From Bacteroidales bacterium (lineage in GTDB: Bacteria; Bacteroidota; Bacteroidia; Bacteroidales; P3), in contig JAISIA010000036.1 in NCBI GenBank assembly GCA_031262295.1, forward strand, positions 1-64,000: a stretch of 64,000 nucleotides of DNA. The letters are read 5' to 3'. Positions 19,269 to 27,522 of this stretch are shown here, in pieces. The notes under the pieces are model-generated. The model made no database searches, was not told where the DNA came from, and saw nothing but the letters and a program-made list of their open reading frames with translations. Positions within the stretch are counted from its first letter, which is position 1, and every line of letters starts with the position of its first letter. A program made the position numbers and the translations under genes.

Positions 19269-21335
19269 TTATTTTTCCATTTTCTTTACTTTATTCAAAA
19301 AATCTTCTTTTGTTAATGTGGATTCTTCTCCATTATCATAACAACTAATTTGCCATATATCGTTTTTTGTTAGTGGTAAATAGAAAATATGTCCTGTTAA
19401 TAAACTTGCTTGTTTATATGCTTTTTTTAATTCACCTACCTTCGCCTTATATATATTGTTATCAAACCCTATTTTGTATCCTTCATTTACACTTTTTACT
19501 TCAAATATATGTATTCTTCCAAAGGAATCTTTCATAAGAAAATCTGGATAAGAAAAACGTGAGGCTCCAAGATAATATCCAAATTTTATAGAAGAATTAG
19601 TTACGTAATTTTTACCCCAAAGACATATTTCCTTATTACTTTCAATTTTTAAATCTGATAATTTATCATTGGCATCATTATTATCATTAGCCTTTGCAAT
19701 GGAAAAATGAGATAAGTCTTTTAATATACTTGCCCATTGTCTTTCAGCATCGGAATCAAAAGCAAATTTATCACCATTATCATCTCTTCTCCACACCCAA
19801 TTATCTATATTTTCATAATTTCCTTCATCAATATAACAACTTTTTTCACTAAAAGACACTTCTATTTCATGCCCTTTATCATCCTTTTCAACTTCCATAC
19901 TTTGGGAATAGTCACAAATATACTTTTCATTCTCCTTATTTATCTTATCAACATTATTTGCAGCCTTAAACCAAAGAGAATAATTGGTAGAATAGTCATA
20001 TATCATATCTACAACTTCATTATTGGCTTTTTTTAAATCCCTACCTAAATCAAATATACTTTTAGTATGTAAAAACTCTTCTTGCTTTTCTAAAAATGAT
20101 GATAAAGAAAATTCTACCTTATTTTTTAATTCTTTTAGTCTTGTTGTTTTTATCTTTATATCATTTTTTATATCTTTTTTATTCTGTAAAGAAACAGAAT
20201 AGAATTTGGTTTCTTCACTTGGTTGTATTCCCCAAACCCATGCAGTTAATGCAAGCTCTTGAGCTTTTTCATTTAAGGTTTCAAAATCTAAAAGTCTTGG
20301 ATTACGCCTAACTCTTCCTATAACTTGTTCTGTTAATTGCTTACTTTTTGCATCCCTAAGTTGATAAAGCATACAAGCTCTTGGAATATCCCACCCTTCT
20401 GTTATTACCATCTTAAAGATAATTATATCTATGTTTGCCATATTTCCCTTTGCATAATCCTTCCATTTTTCAACAGGAAGTTTCTTTGCTTTTAAGGTAT
20501 CATTGGTATCACACTTTTTATTTTCATTAACAATAAGCATCCATTTTAAATCTTGATGCTCCATTTTGTTTAATATAGGGAATATCATATTATTTAATTC
20601 CTCATCAGCCTTTACCTCATTTGATATTTGGATTATAAGACAAGGATTAACTCCCAGCAAATTTCTATAATCCTCTTTTATGCTTTCAAACTTTTTTATG
20701 GCATCTTCAACATTAGTATCATCATCATGCCATTGTATATTTTTTATCAATTTACTATCTGTTGCCTCTTGATTACTTATTTCTACATCTGGCAATTGCC
20801 CACGTGATATTTTAGGAGTAGCAGAAAAGTTAATTATCTTTTCAAAATGATGATTAAGTATATCTAAATTTTTTGTTGCAATATGGCATTCATCCTTTAT
20901 AAGATATATAAATTTACCTCTTGCACGCATCTCTAAAAAGAAATTATCCAAAACTCCTTGCTCCTTTATCTTACTTTTATCTTTATAAAGATCTCTTGGA
21001 AGAAGATAAACATTATATGTTTCGGGTATAAATAATCTTTCTTCTCCTGCATTTTCACTATTTATTAGGTATGGATTTATATTATTAAATAGTTGCTTAT
21101 TATTATACTGACAAAATTTTTCATAGTTTTGTTTTGCTAAATCACCCTTTGATAAGGAAGAAACTAAGAAAACAACATCATTTGTTTGAGATAAAATACT
21201 ATTGATAAAATCTGCCATCATAAAAGTCTTACCACTTCCTGTTGGAGCTTTAAAAAATACTTCTCTTTTCTTTTTTGTTACTTCAATTAGTTCTACAACT
21301 GCATTTGCTTGAAGCTCCTTTATTTGTTCTAACAT
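19269..21335 (-). CDS. res: Type III-like restriction subunit Res (helicase-nuclease)
   Basis: DEAD/SF2 ATPase plus nuclease of an R-M system. Starting from the ATG at 21335 (overlapping mod by 7 nt), the ~688-residue protein has the P-loop PTGSGKT at about 31-37, Walker B DECH at 148-151, SATP, and motif VI QVIGRVRRNP. The C-terminal PD-(D/E)xK-type nuclease is visible as YPDFLMKDSFGRIHIFEVKS. It is shorter than classic Type III Res proteins (about 900-1000 residues), so it represents a compact subfamily or a lineage variant. An extended start at 21365 is possible but less likely. Confidence 0.87.
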   Translation of the reverse strand: MLEQIKELQANAVVELIEVTKKKREVFFKAPTGSGKTFMMADFINSILSQTNDVVFLVSSLSKGDLAKQNYEKFCQYNNKQLFNNINPYLINSENAGEERLFIPETYNVYLLPRDLYKDKSKIKEQGVLDNFFLEMRARGKFIYLIKDECHIATKNLDILNHHFEKIINFSATPKISRGQLPDVEISNQEATDSKLIKNIQWHDDDTNVEDAIKKFESIKEDYRNLLGVNPCLIIQISNEVKADEELNNMIFPILNKMEHQDLKWMLIVNENKKCDTNDTLKAKKLPVEKWKDYAKGNMANIDIIIFKMVITEGWDIPRACMLYQLRDAKSKQLTEQVIGRVRRNPRLLDFETLNEKAQELALTAWVWGIQPSEETKFYSVSLQNKKDIKNDIKIKTTRLKELKNKVEFSLSSFLEKQEEFLHTKSIFDLGRDLKKANNEVVDMIYDYSTNYSLWFKAANNVDKINKENEKYICDYSQSMEVEKDDKGHEIEVSFSEKSCYIDEGNYENIDNWVWRRDDNGDKFAFDSDAERQWASILKDLSHFSIAKANDNNDANDKLSDLKIESNKEICLWGKNYVTNSSIKFGYYLGASRFSYPDFLMKDSFGRIHIFEVKSVNEGYKIGFDNNIYKAKVGELKKAYKQASLLTGHIFYLPLTKNDIWQISCYDNGEESTLTKEDFLNKVKKMEK

Positions 21336-23005
21336 CCCTCCTCTCCTTTCTGTCTTTTTTCCCAAGTAGAATATTCCTCAATATCTTTTTGAGTTATTTC
21401 AAAATTATCAATAACCCATTGTATTTTCTCTCTTATTGTTTTGAATTTTTCCTTTCCATATAAGTTTTCATCTATTATATCAAAAGGAGTTTTTCCTTCG
21501 GTAGTTTCAAAGTTTGCTACCTTTTCAATATCATAAACATCTAAATTGTCTCCTAATGGACTATTCTTTTTTAACCATTGAAAATTATTATTTCCATCAT
21601 AACATACTCCACTCATAACTCTTTTAAGACGTTTTGTAGTTACATCCTTAGCTATTCCATTTGGATTTTTTTCAGTAATTTCATTATTTGTACAAAGAAT
21701 AAACTCTCTACTTCCTCCATCTTCCTTATTAAGTTCTAAAACTGCTTGTCCTGTTGTACCACTTCCTGCAAAAAAATCTAAAATCTTAAAATCCTTATTT
21801 TCATCTTTTCTAAATCCAATTAAGTATTTTATTAATGATACAGGTTTAGGAAATTTAAAATATTCATTTTCTAATATATTTATAAGTTCTTCTCCTGCTT
21901 TTTCATTAGTGCTTCCTACTTCTGCATTAATAAAGTTTGGAGGAGCTTCTGGATTATATTTTATCTTTTTATAAGACAAAACTCCATTTTTACTTAAATT
22001 TATATTTGTACCAATAGATAATTCTTCATTTAATTTTTCTTGTGTCCAAACAAATCTGTTTCTAAAACGAACGTCATTTTTATTTGTATCATTTTCAACA
22101 AAAATATCATCTAATAATTCATTGGGAAATTTATCTGTTCCATAAATACCTTTGTTGATTTTATTATTTTTTGATTTAATATTTATACTGCCTGCTGGAA
22201 AACATAGTTCTTTTATTGTGTTTTGAGGTTTTGTAAATGGGTCATCACTTTTACTTTCTTTTTTTAATCCATAAAATTTTTCATTATTATTGTATGCTTG
22301 ATAACAAATAATATATTCTATATTTTTTTTGATTTTTAATGACAAATTGGGAGGAGTTTCGGACTTATACCAATTCCATTGTCCTATAAAATTACTTTCT
22401 TGAAATATTTCATCAAAGAGACACTTTATATATGCTTGGTTTCTATCATCTATACTGCAAAATATTACTCCATTATTTGAAAGTAATTGTCTTGCCAAAA
22501 CAAGACGTGGATATAACATTGAAAGAAGATTATCTCTTGTTATGGCATTATCATAATTAGTTTGAGCAAAATTGCCCATATTATCTTTTCCATAAGGAGG
22601 GTCTATATAGATTATATCAATCTTTCCTCTATATTCTATAAGTAAATTTAAAAGTGCATCATAGTTATCTCCAATAATAAGTTTGTGGGTAATAGGTTTT
22701 CTATCGGCAGTAAATATATCTTGTCCTTTATTAAGGTTTTCTTTTTCAACAAAACTTAATTCATTATTTTTCTTAAAATACTTTATATCATTGGAAAACT
22801 TTTCTAAGCGTTTATCAAAGTGAAAACCTGTACGTTTATATGTTGTTCCAAGTTCTGCAATACTTATTGCTTCATTGATAGTATCAGCATTAAGGATAAG
22901 TTTTTTTAATAATTCATAATTACTTTTTTCTAATATTTTATCCTTAACTCTTAAATCAAGATCATTTATTAGTTCTTCCTTACTTTTTTGCTTATTGTTT
23001 CCCAT
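21329..23005 (-). CDS. mod: Type III-like DNA adenine methyltransferase Mod
   Basis: N6-adenine methyltransferase and specificity subunit of the R-M pair. In 558 residues the catalytic motif IV DPPY (135-138) precedes the SAM-binding motif I FFAGSGTTG (411-419), the beta-class order of Type III Mod proteins. The region between, about 200-370, is the likely target-recognition domain. The gene is first in the operon and res follows with a short overlap. No homopolymer or tandem repeat suggesting phase variation is obvious in the reading frame. A 157-bp palindromic element lies just upstream. Confidence 0.9.
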   Translation of the reverse strand: MGNNKQKSKEELINDLDLRVKDKILEKSNYELLKKLILNADTINEAISIAELGTTYKRTGFHFDKRLEKFSNDIKYFKKNNELSFVEKENLNKGQDIFTADRKPITHKLIIGDNYDALLNLLIEYRGKIDIIYIDPPYGKDNMGNFAQTNYDNAITRDNLLSMLYPRLVLARQLLSNNGVIFCSIDDRNQAYIKCLFDEIFQESNFIGQWNWYKSETPPNLSLKIKKNIEYIICYQAYNNNEKFYGLKKESKSDDPFTKPQNTIKELCFPAGSINIKSKNNKINKGIYGTDKFPNELLDDIFVENDTNKNDVRFRNRFVWTQEKLNEELSIGTNINLSKNGVLSYKKIKYNPEAPPNFINAEVGSTNEKAGEELINILENEYFKFPKPVSLIKYLIGFRKDENKDFKILDFFAGSGTTGQAVLELNKEDGGSREFILCTNNEITEKNPNGIAKDVTTKRLKRVMSGVCYDGNNNFQWLKKNSPLGDNLDVYDIEKVANFETTEGKTPFDIIDENLYGKEKFKTIREKIQWVIDNFEITQKDIEEYSTWEKRQKGEEGC

Positions 23006-23043
23006 ATCCTTTTTATTTTTTTATTCAATAATGGACATAAAAA

Positions 23044-23200
23044 AAAGCGCGGACTTAATCTTACCCGCACTTGAAGCCTACCACAGCTTTGCATAACAAA
23101 TAAGTAAAGCCCACGCTAAGCGTGAGCGTTTATTAATTATCCTTGTTATGCTTTTTGAAAGTGGTAGTTTCAAGTGCAAGAATAAAAGCTAAAACGCTTT
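23044..23200. repeat. Long multi-arm palindrome upstream of mod (attC-like or structured leader)
   Basis: Nested complementary arms: AAAGCG (23044-23049) with CGCTTT (23195-23200); GCACTTGAA and CTACCAC (23067-23084) with GTGGTAG and TTCAAGTGC (23161-23177); GCATAACAA (23091-23099) with TTGTTATGC (23143-23151); and an inner CACGC/GCGTG hairpin near 23112-23124. Unpaired bases interrupt the arms. The inner 61-nt part, bounded by GCATAAC and GTTATGC with bulges and an apical hairpin, resembles an integron attC layout, though the R box does not fit RYYYAAC exactly. As RNA it would be a structured 5' leader of mod. Confidence 0.65.
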
Positions 23201-23201
23201 A

Positions 23202-23599
23202 TAATATGTTGTAAGTATTATTAAAATACTTATATCATTATTTCATAGTTAATCTTCTTTTGTTATTAAATAAAATCATTTATATGGCTGCAAAGATAAG
23301 AAAAGCAATTTAATTTTATAGAAATTAGGAAAAGGATTTCTATTTTATAGAAATGTTAATTTTTTCAATCATATATTTATTTTTAAGAAAATTTTTGTCA
23401 TATATACTCCGAAAAAATGTAAAAAAACCTCTTAATTTATTAACTTTTTTTAATATTTAACATTTTAATTATCTAAAAATAAACTAAAAAATCAATAAGT
23501 TTTCAAAATATGTTAATTTTTAATCTTATATTAATAAACACTATTTTAAAAATCAAGATTTCCAAAAAAAATACAAAAAAACGAAAAATTAAAGACAAG
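23202..23599. other. AT-rich intergenic stretch without recognisable features
   Basis: About 400 nt of very A/T-rich DNA. I see no ORF with coding character, no RNA gene and no clear hairpin terminator here. The promoter of the mod-res operon may lie within or just beside the palindrome to the left, but no convincing TAnnTTTG box with spacing was found. Confidence 0.5.
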
Positions 23600-23784
23600 A
23601 AAATTAAAACGAAGATTTAGTTTTCTAAAACGAAGAAATAATTTATTAAAACGAAGAAATAATTTTCTAAAACGAAGATTTATTTTTATTGAATTATAAA
23701 TATATAAATGTAAAAACCCGACTTCCGTAGGACGACTAAATGCCGCTTGGCGGTCCGTTAGGAAAAATAAATGCCACTTGGTGG
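23600..23784 (+). repeat. Composite intergenic repeat: AAAACGAAG modules and two covarying TTG hairpins
   Basis: Four tandem AAAACGAAG modules run from about 23607 to 23680. A linker (attgaattataaatatataa) follows, then TTCCGTAGGA (23723-23732), hairpin CCGCTTGGCGG (23743-23753), TCCGTTAGGA (23754-23763) and hairpin CCACTTGGTGG (23774-23784). The two adjacent hairpins differ at one base in each stem arm (G-C replaced by A-T), with pairing preserved. Confidence 0.8.
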
Positions 23785-23794
23785 TCCGACAAAA

Positions 23795-23823
23795 AAAGAG
23801 CCGTCTTAGAAAGACGACTCTTT
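23795..23823 (-). terminator. Rho-independent terminator of secG
   Basis: The hairpin AAAGAGCCGTCTT / AAGACGACTCTTT has one mismatch and an AGA loop. On the minus strand it is followed by a run of T residues, and it lies 70 nt past the secG stop codon. Confidence 0.8.
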
Positions 23824-23894
23824 AAAAACCAAATTATGAAAAAATAAATTTAATATTCTTAATTTAAAATCTATTAATTATAAATATAATCTAT

Positions 23895-24221
23895 TTATTT
23901 AATAGGTGCTGGAGCTTGTGTTGGTTGTTGAGTTTGTGGTTTTGCACTTTGTGTTGTGTTAGGCAAAAGCTCTGTTCCAGAATTTGAAGAAGAGTTTTTA
24001 CCCGGCATAAATGCAGATGCAGCTAAACAAAGAACTAAAAGTGCTATGGCAAGAGTCCAAGATGCTTTTTCCAAGAAATCAGCTGTCTTCCTCACTCCCA
24101 TTACCTGACTTTGTGATTGAAAATTTGCTGCCAAACCTCCACCTTTACTATTTTGAACAAGGACTATTAATCCTAAAAACAAACAAACTACCAATATCAA
24201 TACTGAAACTAATACAAACAT
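23895..24221 (-). CDS. secG: Preprotein translocase subunit SecG
   Basis: Inner-membrane accessory subunit of the SecYEG channel. The 108-residue protein has helix 1 at about 3-24 (VLVSVLILVVCLFLGLIVLVQ), the conserved cytoplasmic loop NSKGGGLAANFQSQSQVMGVRKTADFLEK and helix 2 at about 54-72. A Ser/Pro/Gln-rich tail (about 75-108) is longer than in E. coli but normal for Bacteroidota. It follows the TPR-type gene on the same strand with a 101-nt gap. Confidence 0.95.
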   Translation of the reverse strand: MFVLVSVLILVVCLFLGLIVLVQNSKGGGLAANFQSQSQVMGVRKTADFLEKASWTLAIALLVLCLAASAFMPGKNSSSNSGTELLPNTTQSAKPQTQQPTQAPAPIK

Positions 24222-24322
24222 AAACTATATTATTTTTTTTATTCTTTAATTACTATTATTAATATCTTTTTTTTCTTTTTGCCTTTTTTGTAGCTTTATT
24301 AAGAAAAAAATTACTCTTTACT

Positions 24323-25003
24323 TTAATTTTTTAATTTTTCAATTTGGGATGCAAAATAAATACTTTTTTCTGGATTGACCAAAATTAATTTTGTATAAAT
24401 TTTTATTGCCTTATCCTTGTTTCCTTGTTTTGCATACATCTCTGCCATTGTTTGAGTCACTATTTCAAAGTCATCGCTTGCACTTTTTTTGAATATTTCT
24501 CCTACATTTTCTGTTTCAAAGGTCTCTTTTGTTATCTTTACTTTGGGGTTTTCTATGTTTAAAAACCTCTCAATTAGTTCCGATTTTGTTGGAGTAAGAG
24601 GAATATCTGGCTCACAAAAGCTATCAATTTCTTCTATTATATCAACTTTTTTATCTTTTTCTATGGTTTCTTTCTTACTTATATTGTATAATTTTGAAAG
24701 TTCTTCAATCTTAGCATTGATTTTATCCATAGCCGTTGGCTCATAACTATTCTCATTATATTGAAAAGCCATCTTTGTTTCCATAAATTCTTTTAATTTT
24801 ACCCTATCACAGGAGTAGGCAGATGCCAAAGATAGGGCTTCTTTTACGGAATTATTCAACTTTTTTGCACATTTTGCATTATAATAGTAGGGAAGTGAAA
24901 AATAGGGATACTTCTTTATAAGACGTGAAAGAACATTATGAATATCATAATTGTAATCCTCGTCCTTTAAAGACATTAATTTATTTATAAAAGCCGCATC
25001 CAT
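24323..25003 (-). CDS. TPR-like protein, function unknown
   Basis: A 226-residue soluble protein. The N-terminal ~80 residues are helical (DIHNVLSRLIKKYPYFSLPYYYNAKC). A charged linker follows, then a short TPR-like C-terminus (TQTMAEMYAKQGNKDKAIKIYTKLILVNPEKSIYFASQIEKLK, about 180-224). The arrangement next to secG is common in Bacteroidota but no function is established to my knowledge. A -7-like box (TATATTTG on the minus strand, 25033-25040) lies 30 nt before the start codon. Confidence 0.7.
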   Translation of the reverse strand: MDAAFINKLMSLKDEDYNYDIHNVLSRLIKKYPYFSLPYYYNAKCAKKLNNSVKEALSLASAYSCDRVKLKEFMETKMAFQYNENSYEPTAMDKINAKIEELSKLYNISKKETIEKDKKVDIIEEIDSFCEPDIPLTPTKSELIERFLNIENPKVKITKETFETENVGEIFKKSASDDFEIVTQTMAEMYAKQGNKDKAIKIYTKLILVNPEKSIYFASQIEKLKN

Positions 25004-25100
25004 TTTACTTAGAGTCTTCGTTTTTAAGTTTGCAAATATAAATCATTATTTTCAATAAGGCTAAAAAAATATATTTTAAATAAAAAAAATGTCAATAAGA

Positions 25101-25131
25101 TTTGGTTAATAAAATAATTGTTGTACTTTTG
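25101..25131 (+). promoter_or_regulatory. rpmH promoter (TTTG-N19-TACTTTTG)
   Basis: A -33 TTTG (25101-25104) and a -7 TACTTTTG (25124-25131), separated by 19 nt, match the Bacteroidota primary sigma consensus TTTG-N19-TAnnTTTG exactly. The rpmH ATG is 25 nt past the -7 box. Confidence 0.85.
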
Positions 25132-25155
25132 CAAGCCGAAAAATAAGAGTTTAAG

Positions 25156-25302
25156 ATGAAAAGAACATTCCAACCTTCACGTAGAAAAAGAGTAAATAAA
25201 CACGGATTCAGAAAAAGAATGTCCACAGCTAACGGACGTAGAGTGCTTGCAAATAGACGCAGACACGGAAGAAAAAAATTAACTGTTTCTGACGAAAGGT
25301 AA
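25156..25302 (+). CDS. rpmH: 50S ribosomal protein L34
   Basis: A 48-residue, very basic protein of the large ribosomal subunit: it starts [18 protein letters not shown] and ends KKLTVSDER. The RxxHGFRxRM and GRRVLxxRRRxGRKxL signatures of bL34 are all present. It lies away from the dnaA/rnpA/yidC neighbourhood used in many bacteria; neither rnpA nor dnaA is beside it. It has its own promoter and terminator. Confidence 0.97.
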   Translation: MKRTFQPSRRKRVNKHGFRKRMSTANGRRVLANRRRHGRKKLTVSDER

Positions 25303-25337
25303 TTTCTCTTATTCTTTTTTATAAAAGATACACATTG

Positions 25338-25380
25338 ATGAAGCATTGTTGCATAAGGTGCAATGCTTCATTTTTGTTTT
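25338..25380 (+). terminator. rpmH terminator
   Basis: An 11-bp stem ATGAAGCATTG (25338-25348) / CAATGCTTCAT (25361-25371) is followed by a T-rich tract. It starts 35 nt after the rpmH stop codon. Confidence 0.8.
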
Positions 25381-25434
25381 GTGTTTATCCTGATAAGATA
25401 GTATTTTTATGTAAGGATTTTTATTTTAGAAAAT

Positions 25435-26865
25435 ATGAAACTAAAAAAAATTAAGCAAAGGCAGAGGATAGATAATTTAGAGATTATTGAAGCGGCAGCA
25501 GAAGGAAATAGTCTGGGAAAGAAAGACGATATGGTGGTTTTTGTTCCTTTTTGTGTTCCGGGTGATATTGTTAATGTGGAGGTAGAAAGGCAGAAAAAGA
25601 ACTATTGTCAAGCAAGTTTAATTGAAGTTTTGCACTATTCTGATAAGAGAGAAAAGGAAAAATGTCCTCATTTTGGAATTTGTGGAGGTTGTAAGTGGCA
25701 AATTATGCAATATTCTTGGCAATTGTTCTATAAGAATAAGCAGGTTTTAGACAATTTACAAAGGATAGGAAGGATTGATACAAGTAATGCAAGTTATATT
25801 ATTGGTGCAGATAGGGAATATTTTTATAGAAATAAGTTGGAATATACCTTTTCTACTAAGAGTTATCTTACAAAACAAGAGATTCAATCAAAAGAAAACA
25901 ATCTTCAAAAGCCAGCCTTAGGCTTTCATGTTCCTAAATTCTTTGATAAGGTTATAGATATTGAGTATTGTGCCTTACAAGAGGAGCCATCAAATGAGAT
26001 ACGCAATTTTATTAGAGACTATACTTTAAAGAATAATCTTACATATTATGATATAAAGGGTCACTTTGGGCTTATGAGAAACATAATTATTCGTCTTACG
26101 ACAACCAAAGAGATTATGCTTATTGTTTGTTTTGCTCAAAAGTCTAAGGAAATCCTTCCCCTATTAAATGCAATTAAAGACAAATTTCCTCAAATTACTT
26201 CTTTGATGTATTGCATAAATGAGAAGTTAAACGACACTATTTTTGACCAAAAAATTATATGTTTTTCTGGAAAGGACCACATTGTTGAAAAAATGCCTTA
26301 TTATAATGATAGCAAAAAGAGTTTAAAGTTTAAGATAGGAGCAAAATCTTTCTATCAAACCAATTCCTTACAGGCTTATAAACTTTATTCTAAGGCTGTG
26401 GAATTTGCCCAATTGAAAAGAGAATATTTGGTTTATGATCTTTATTGTGGCATTGGAACAATAACAAACTTTATTGCTCCTTATGTTAGAGAGGTTATTG
26501 GAATTGAACAGGTGGAAGATGCTATATTGGATGCAAGAAATAATTCAGAATTTAATGGTATAAGAAACACTAAATTCTTTGCAGGAGATACAGAAAAAAT
26601 ATTAGATGAGGACTTCATTAAGGAAAATGGTAAGCCCGATATTGTAATTACTGACCCGCCAAGAGCAGGTATGCATCAAAAAGTGATAGAAACCCTACTT
26701 GAAATTGAGGCAAAAAAGATAATTTACATTAGTTGTAATCCGGCATCTCAGGCGAGGGATTCTCTTTTATTAATGGAAAAATATTCTGTTGGTAGGATTC
26801 AGAGTGTGGATATGTTTCCTCAAACCCAGCATGTGGAAAATATTATAGAATTTATATTGAAATAG
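25435..26865 (+). CDS. rlmD: 23S rRNA (uracil-5-)-methyltransferase, RlmD/RumA type
   Basis: SAM-dependent m5U methyltransferase, presumably acting on 23S rRNA U1939. The 476-residue protein begins with a TRAM domain (about 1-62). Iron-sulfur cysteines are C77, C83 and C86 (CPHFGICGGC) with a further Cys near 177 (IEYCALQ). The Rossmann part has VYDLYCGIGTITNF (motif I), TDPPRAGMHQ and the catalytic-nucleophile block YISCNPAS. The residual uncertainty is between RlmD and TrmA-like subfamilies; the four-Cys cluster favours RlmD/RlmC-like enzymes. Confidence 0.93.
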   Translation: MKLKKIKQRQRIDNLEIIEAAAEGNSLGKKDDMVVFVPFCVPGDIVNVEVERQKKNYCQASLIEVLHYSDKREKEKCPHFGICGGCKWQIMQYSWQLFYKNKQVLDNLQRIGRIDTSNASYIIGADREYFYRNKLEYTFSTKSYLTKQEIQSKENNLQKPALGFHVPKFFDKVIDIEYCALQEEPSNEIRNFIRDYTLKNNLTYYDIKGHFGLMRNIIIRLTTTKEIMLIVCFAQKSKEILPLLNAIKDKFPQITSLMYCINEKLNDTIFDQKIICFSGKDHIVEKMPYYNDSKKSLKFKIGAKSFYQTNSLQAYKLYSKAVEFAQLKREYLVYDLYCGIGTITNFIAPYVREVIGIEQVEDAILDARNNSEFNGIRNTKFFAGDTEKILDEDFIKENGKPDIVITDPPRAGMHQKVIETLLEIEAKKIIYISCNPASQARDSLLLMEKYSVGRIQSVDMFPQTQHVENIIEFILK

Positions 26866-26879
26866 TTTTTCTTTATTCT

Positions 26880-27518
26880 TTATTTTCTTCCAAAATCAGC
26901 AGGTATTTCGCCCCAATTGTTAGTTTCCCATTTTAGTATTTGGGTTTTGTATTCATTTTCTTCTAACCATTTTTCTGCCTTTGCTATATATTCAAATAGG
27001 TCTTCATTGTTTTTATTTTTTATTAGCTTGGTTTTGCATTTTTTTTGCTTAACCCACTTTATGGCATTAACACTATCGGTATATAGAGGTATGTCTAAAT
27101 TGTGTTTTTTCAAGTAAGAAAGACCATGAACTAATGCTAAGAATTCTCCAATATTGTTTGTTCCGCAGGGATGTTTATAGAAGAATAGTTGTTTCTTTGT
27201 TTTTGTACTTACGCCACGATATTCCATAACTCCGGGATTACCACTACATGCAGCATCTGTTGAAATACTATTCCATATTATTTCACTATTGTTATCGTTC
27301 TTTGCTTTGCTTTGAATTTTATTTGTTTTATTTACTTTTGAATAAATGTGTATTTCTGCTTTTTGAGTAAATGCTTTTTCAGCTTCTTGTTTTGTGGAAA
27401 AGGATTTATATTTTGCATTTTCATATCCAAAGACCTCCTTTTTGCAATCCTCCCATGAGGAGAACACTCCTTTGTTTCTCCCACTCCAAACCACATAGTA
27501 TTTTTCTTTTTTTGTCAT
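26880..27518 (-). CDS. Ribonuclease H with N-terminal viroplasmin-like domain
   Basis: Degrades RNA in RNA-DNA hybrids. Residues 1-50 form the viroplasmin-like domain (KYYVVWSGRNKGVFSSWEDCKKEV...), known in eukaryotic RNase H1 and many Bacteroidota for hybrid binding. The RNase H fold follows from about 82, with catalytic acids D88 (STDAACSGN), E125 (NNIGEFLAL), D148 (YTDSVNA) and D208 near the C-terminus. It is convergent with rlmD (14 nt apart) and lies just 3' of the 1400-residue T9SS gene. Confidence 0.93.
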   Translation of the reverse strand: MTKKEKYYVVWSGRNKGVFSSWEDCKKEVFGYENAKYKSFSTKQEAEKAFTQKAEIHIYSKVNKTNKIQSKAKNDNNSEIIWNSISTDAACSGNPGVMEYRGVSTKTKKQLFFYKHPCGTNNIGEFLALVHGLSYLKKHNLDIPLYTDSVNAIKWVKQKKCKTKLIKNKNNEDLFEYIAKAEKWLEENEYKTQILKWETNNWGEIPADFGRK

Positions 27519-27522
27519 TTTT

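Noticed and set aside
19269-21335. Res as a truncated, dead Type III subunit
   Set aside because: All helicase motifs and the C-terminal PD-(D/E)xK segment are present despite the short length.
23591-23700. Tandem AAAACGAAG modules as a CRISPR array
   Set aside because: Unit spacing is irregular, both orientations occur at other sites, and there are no unique spacers of constant length.
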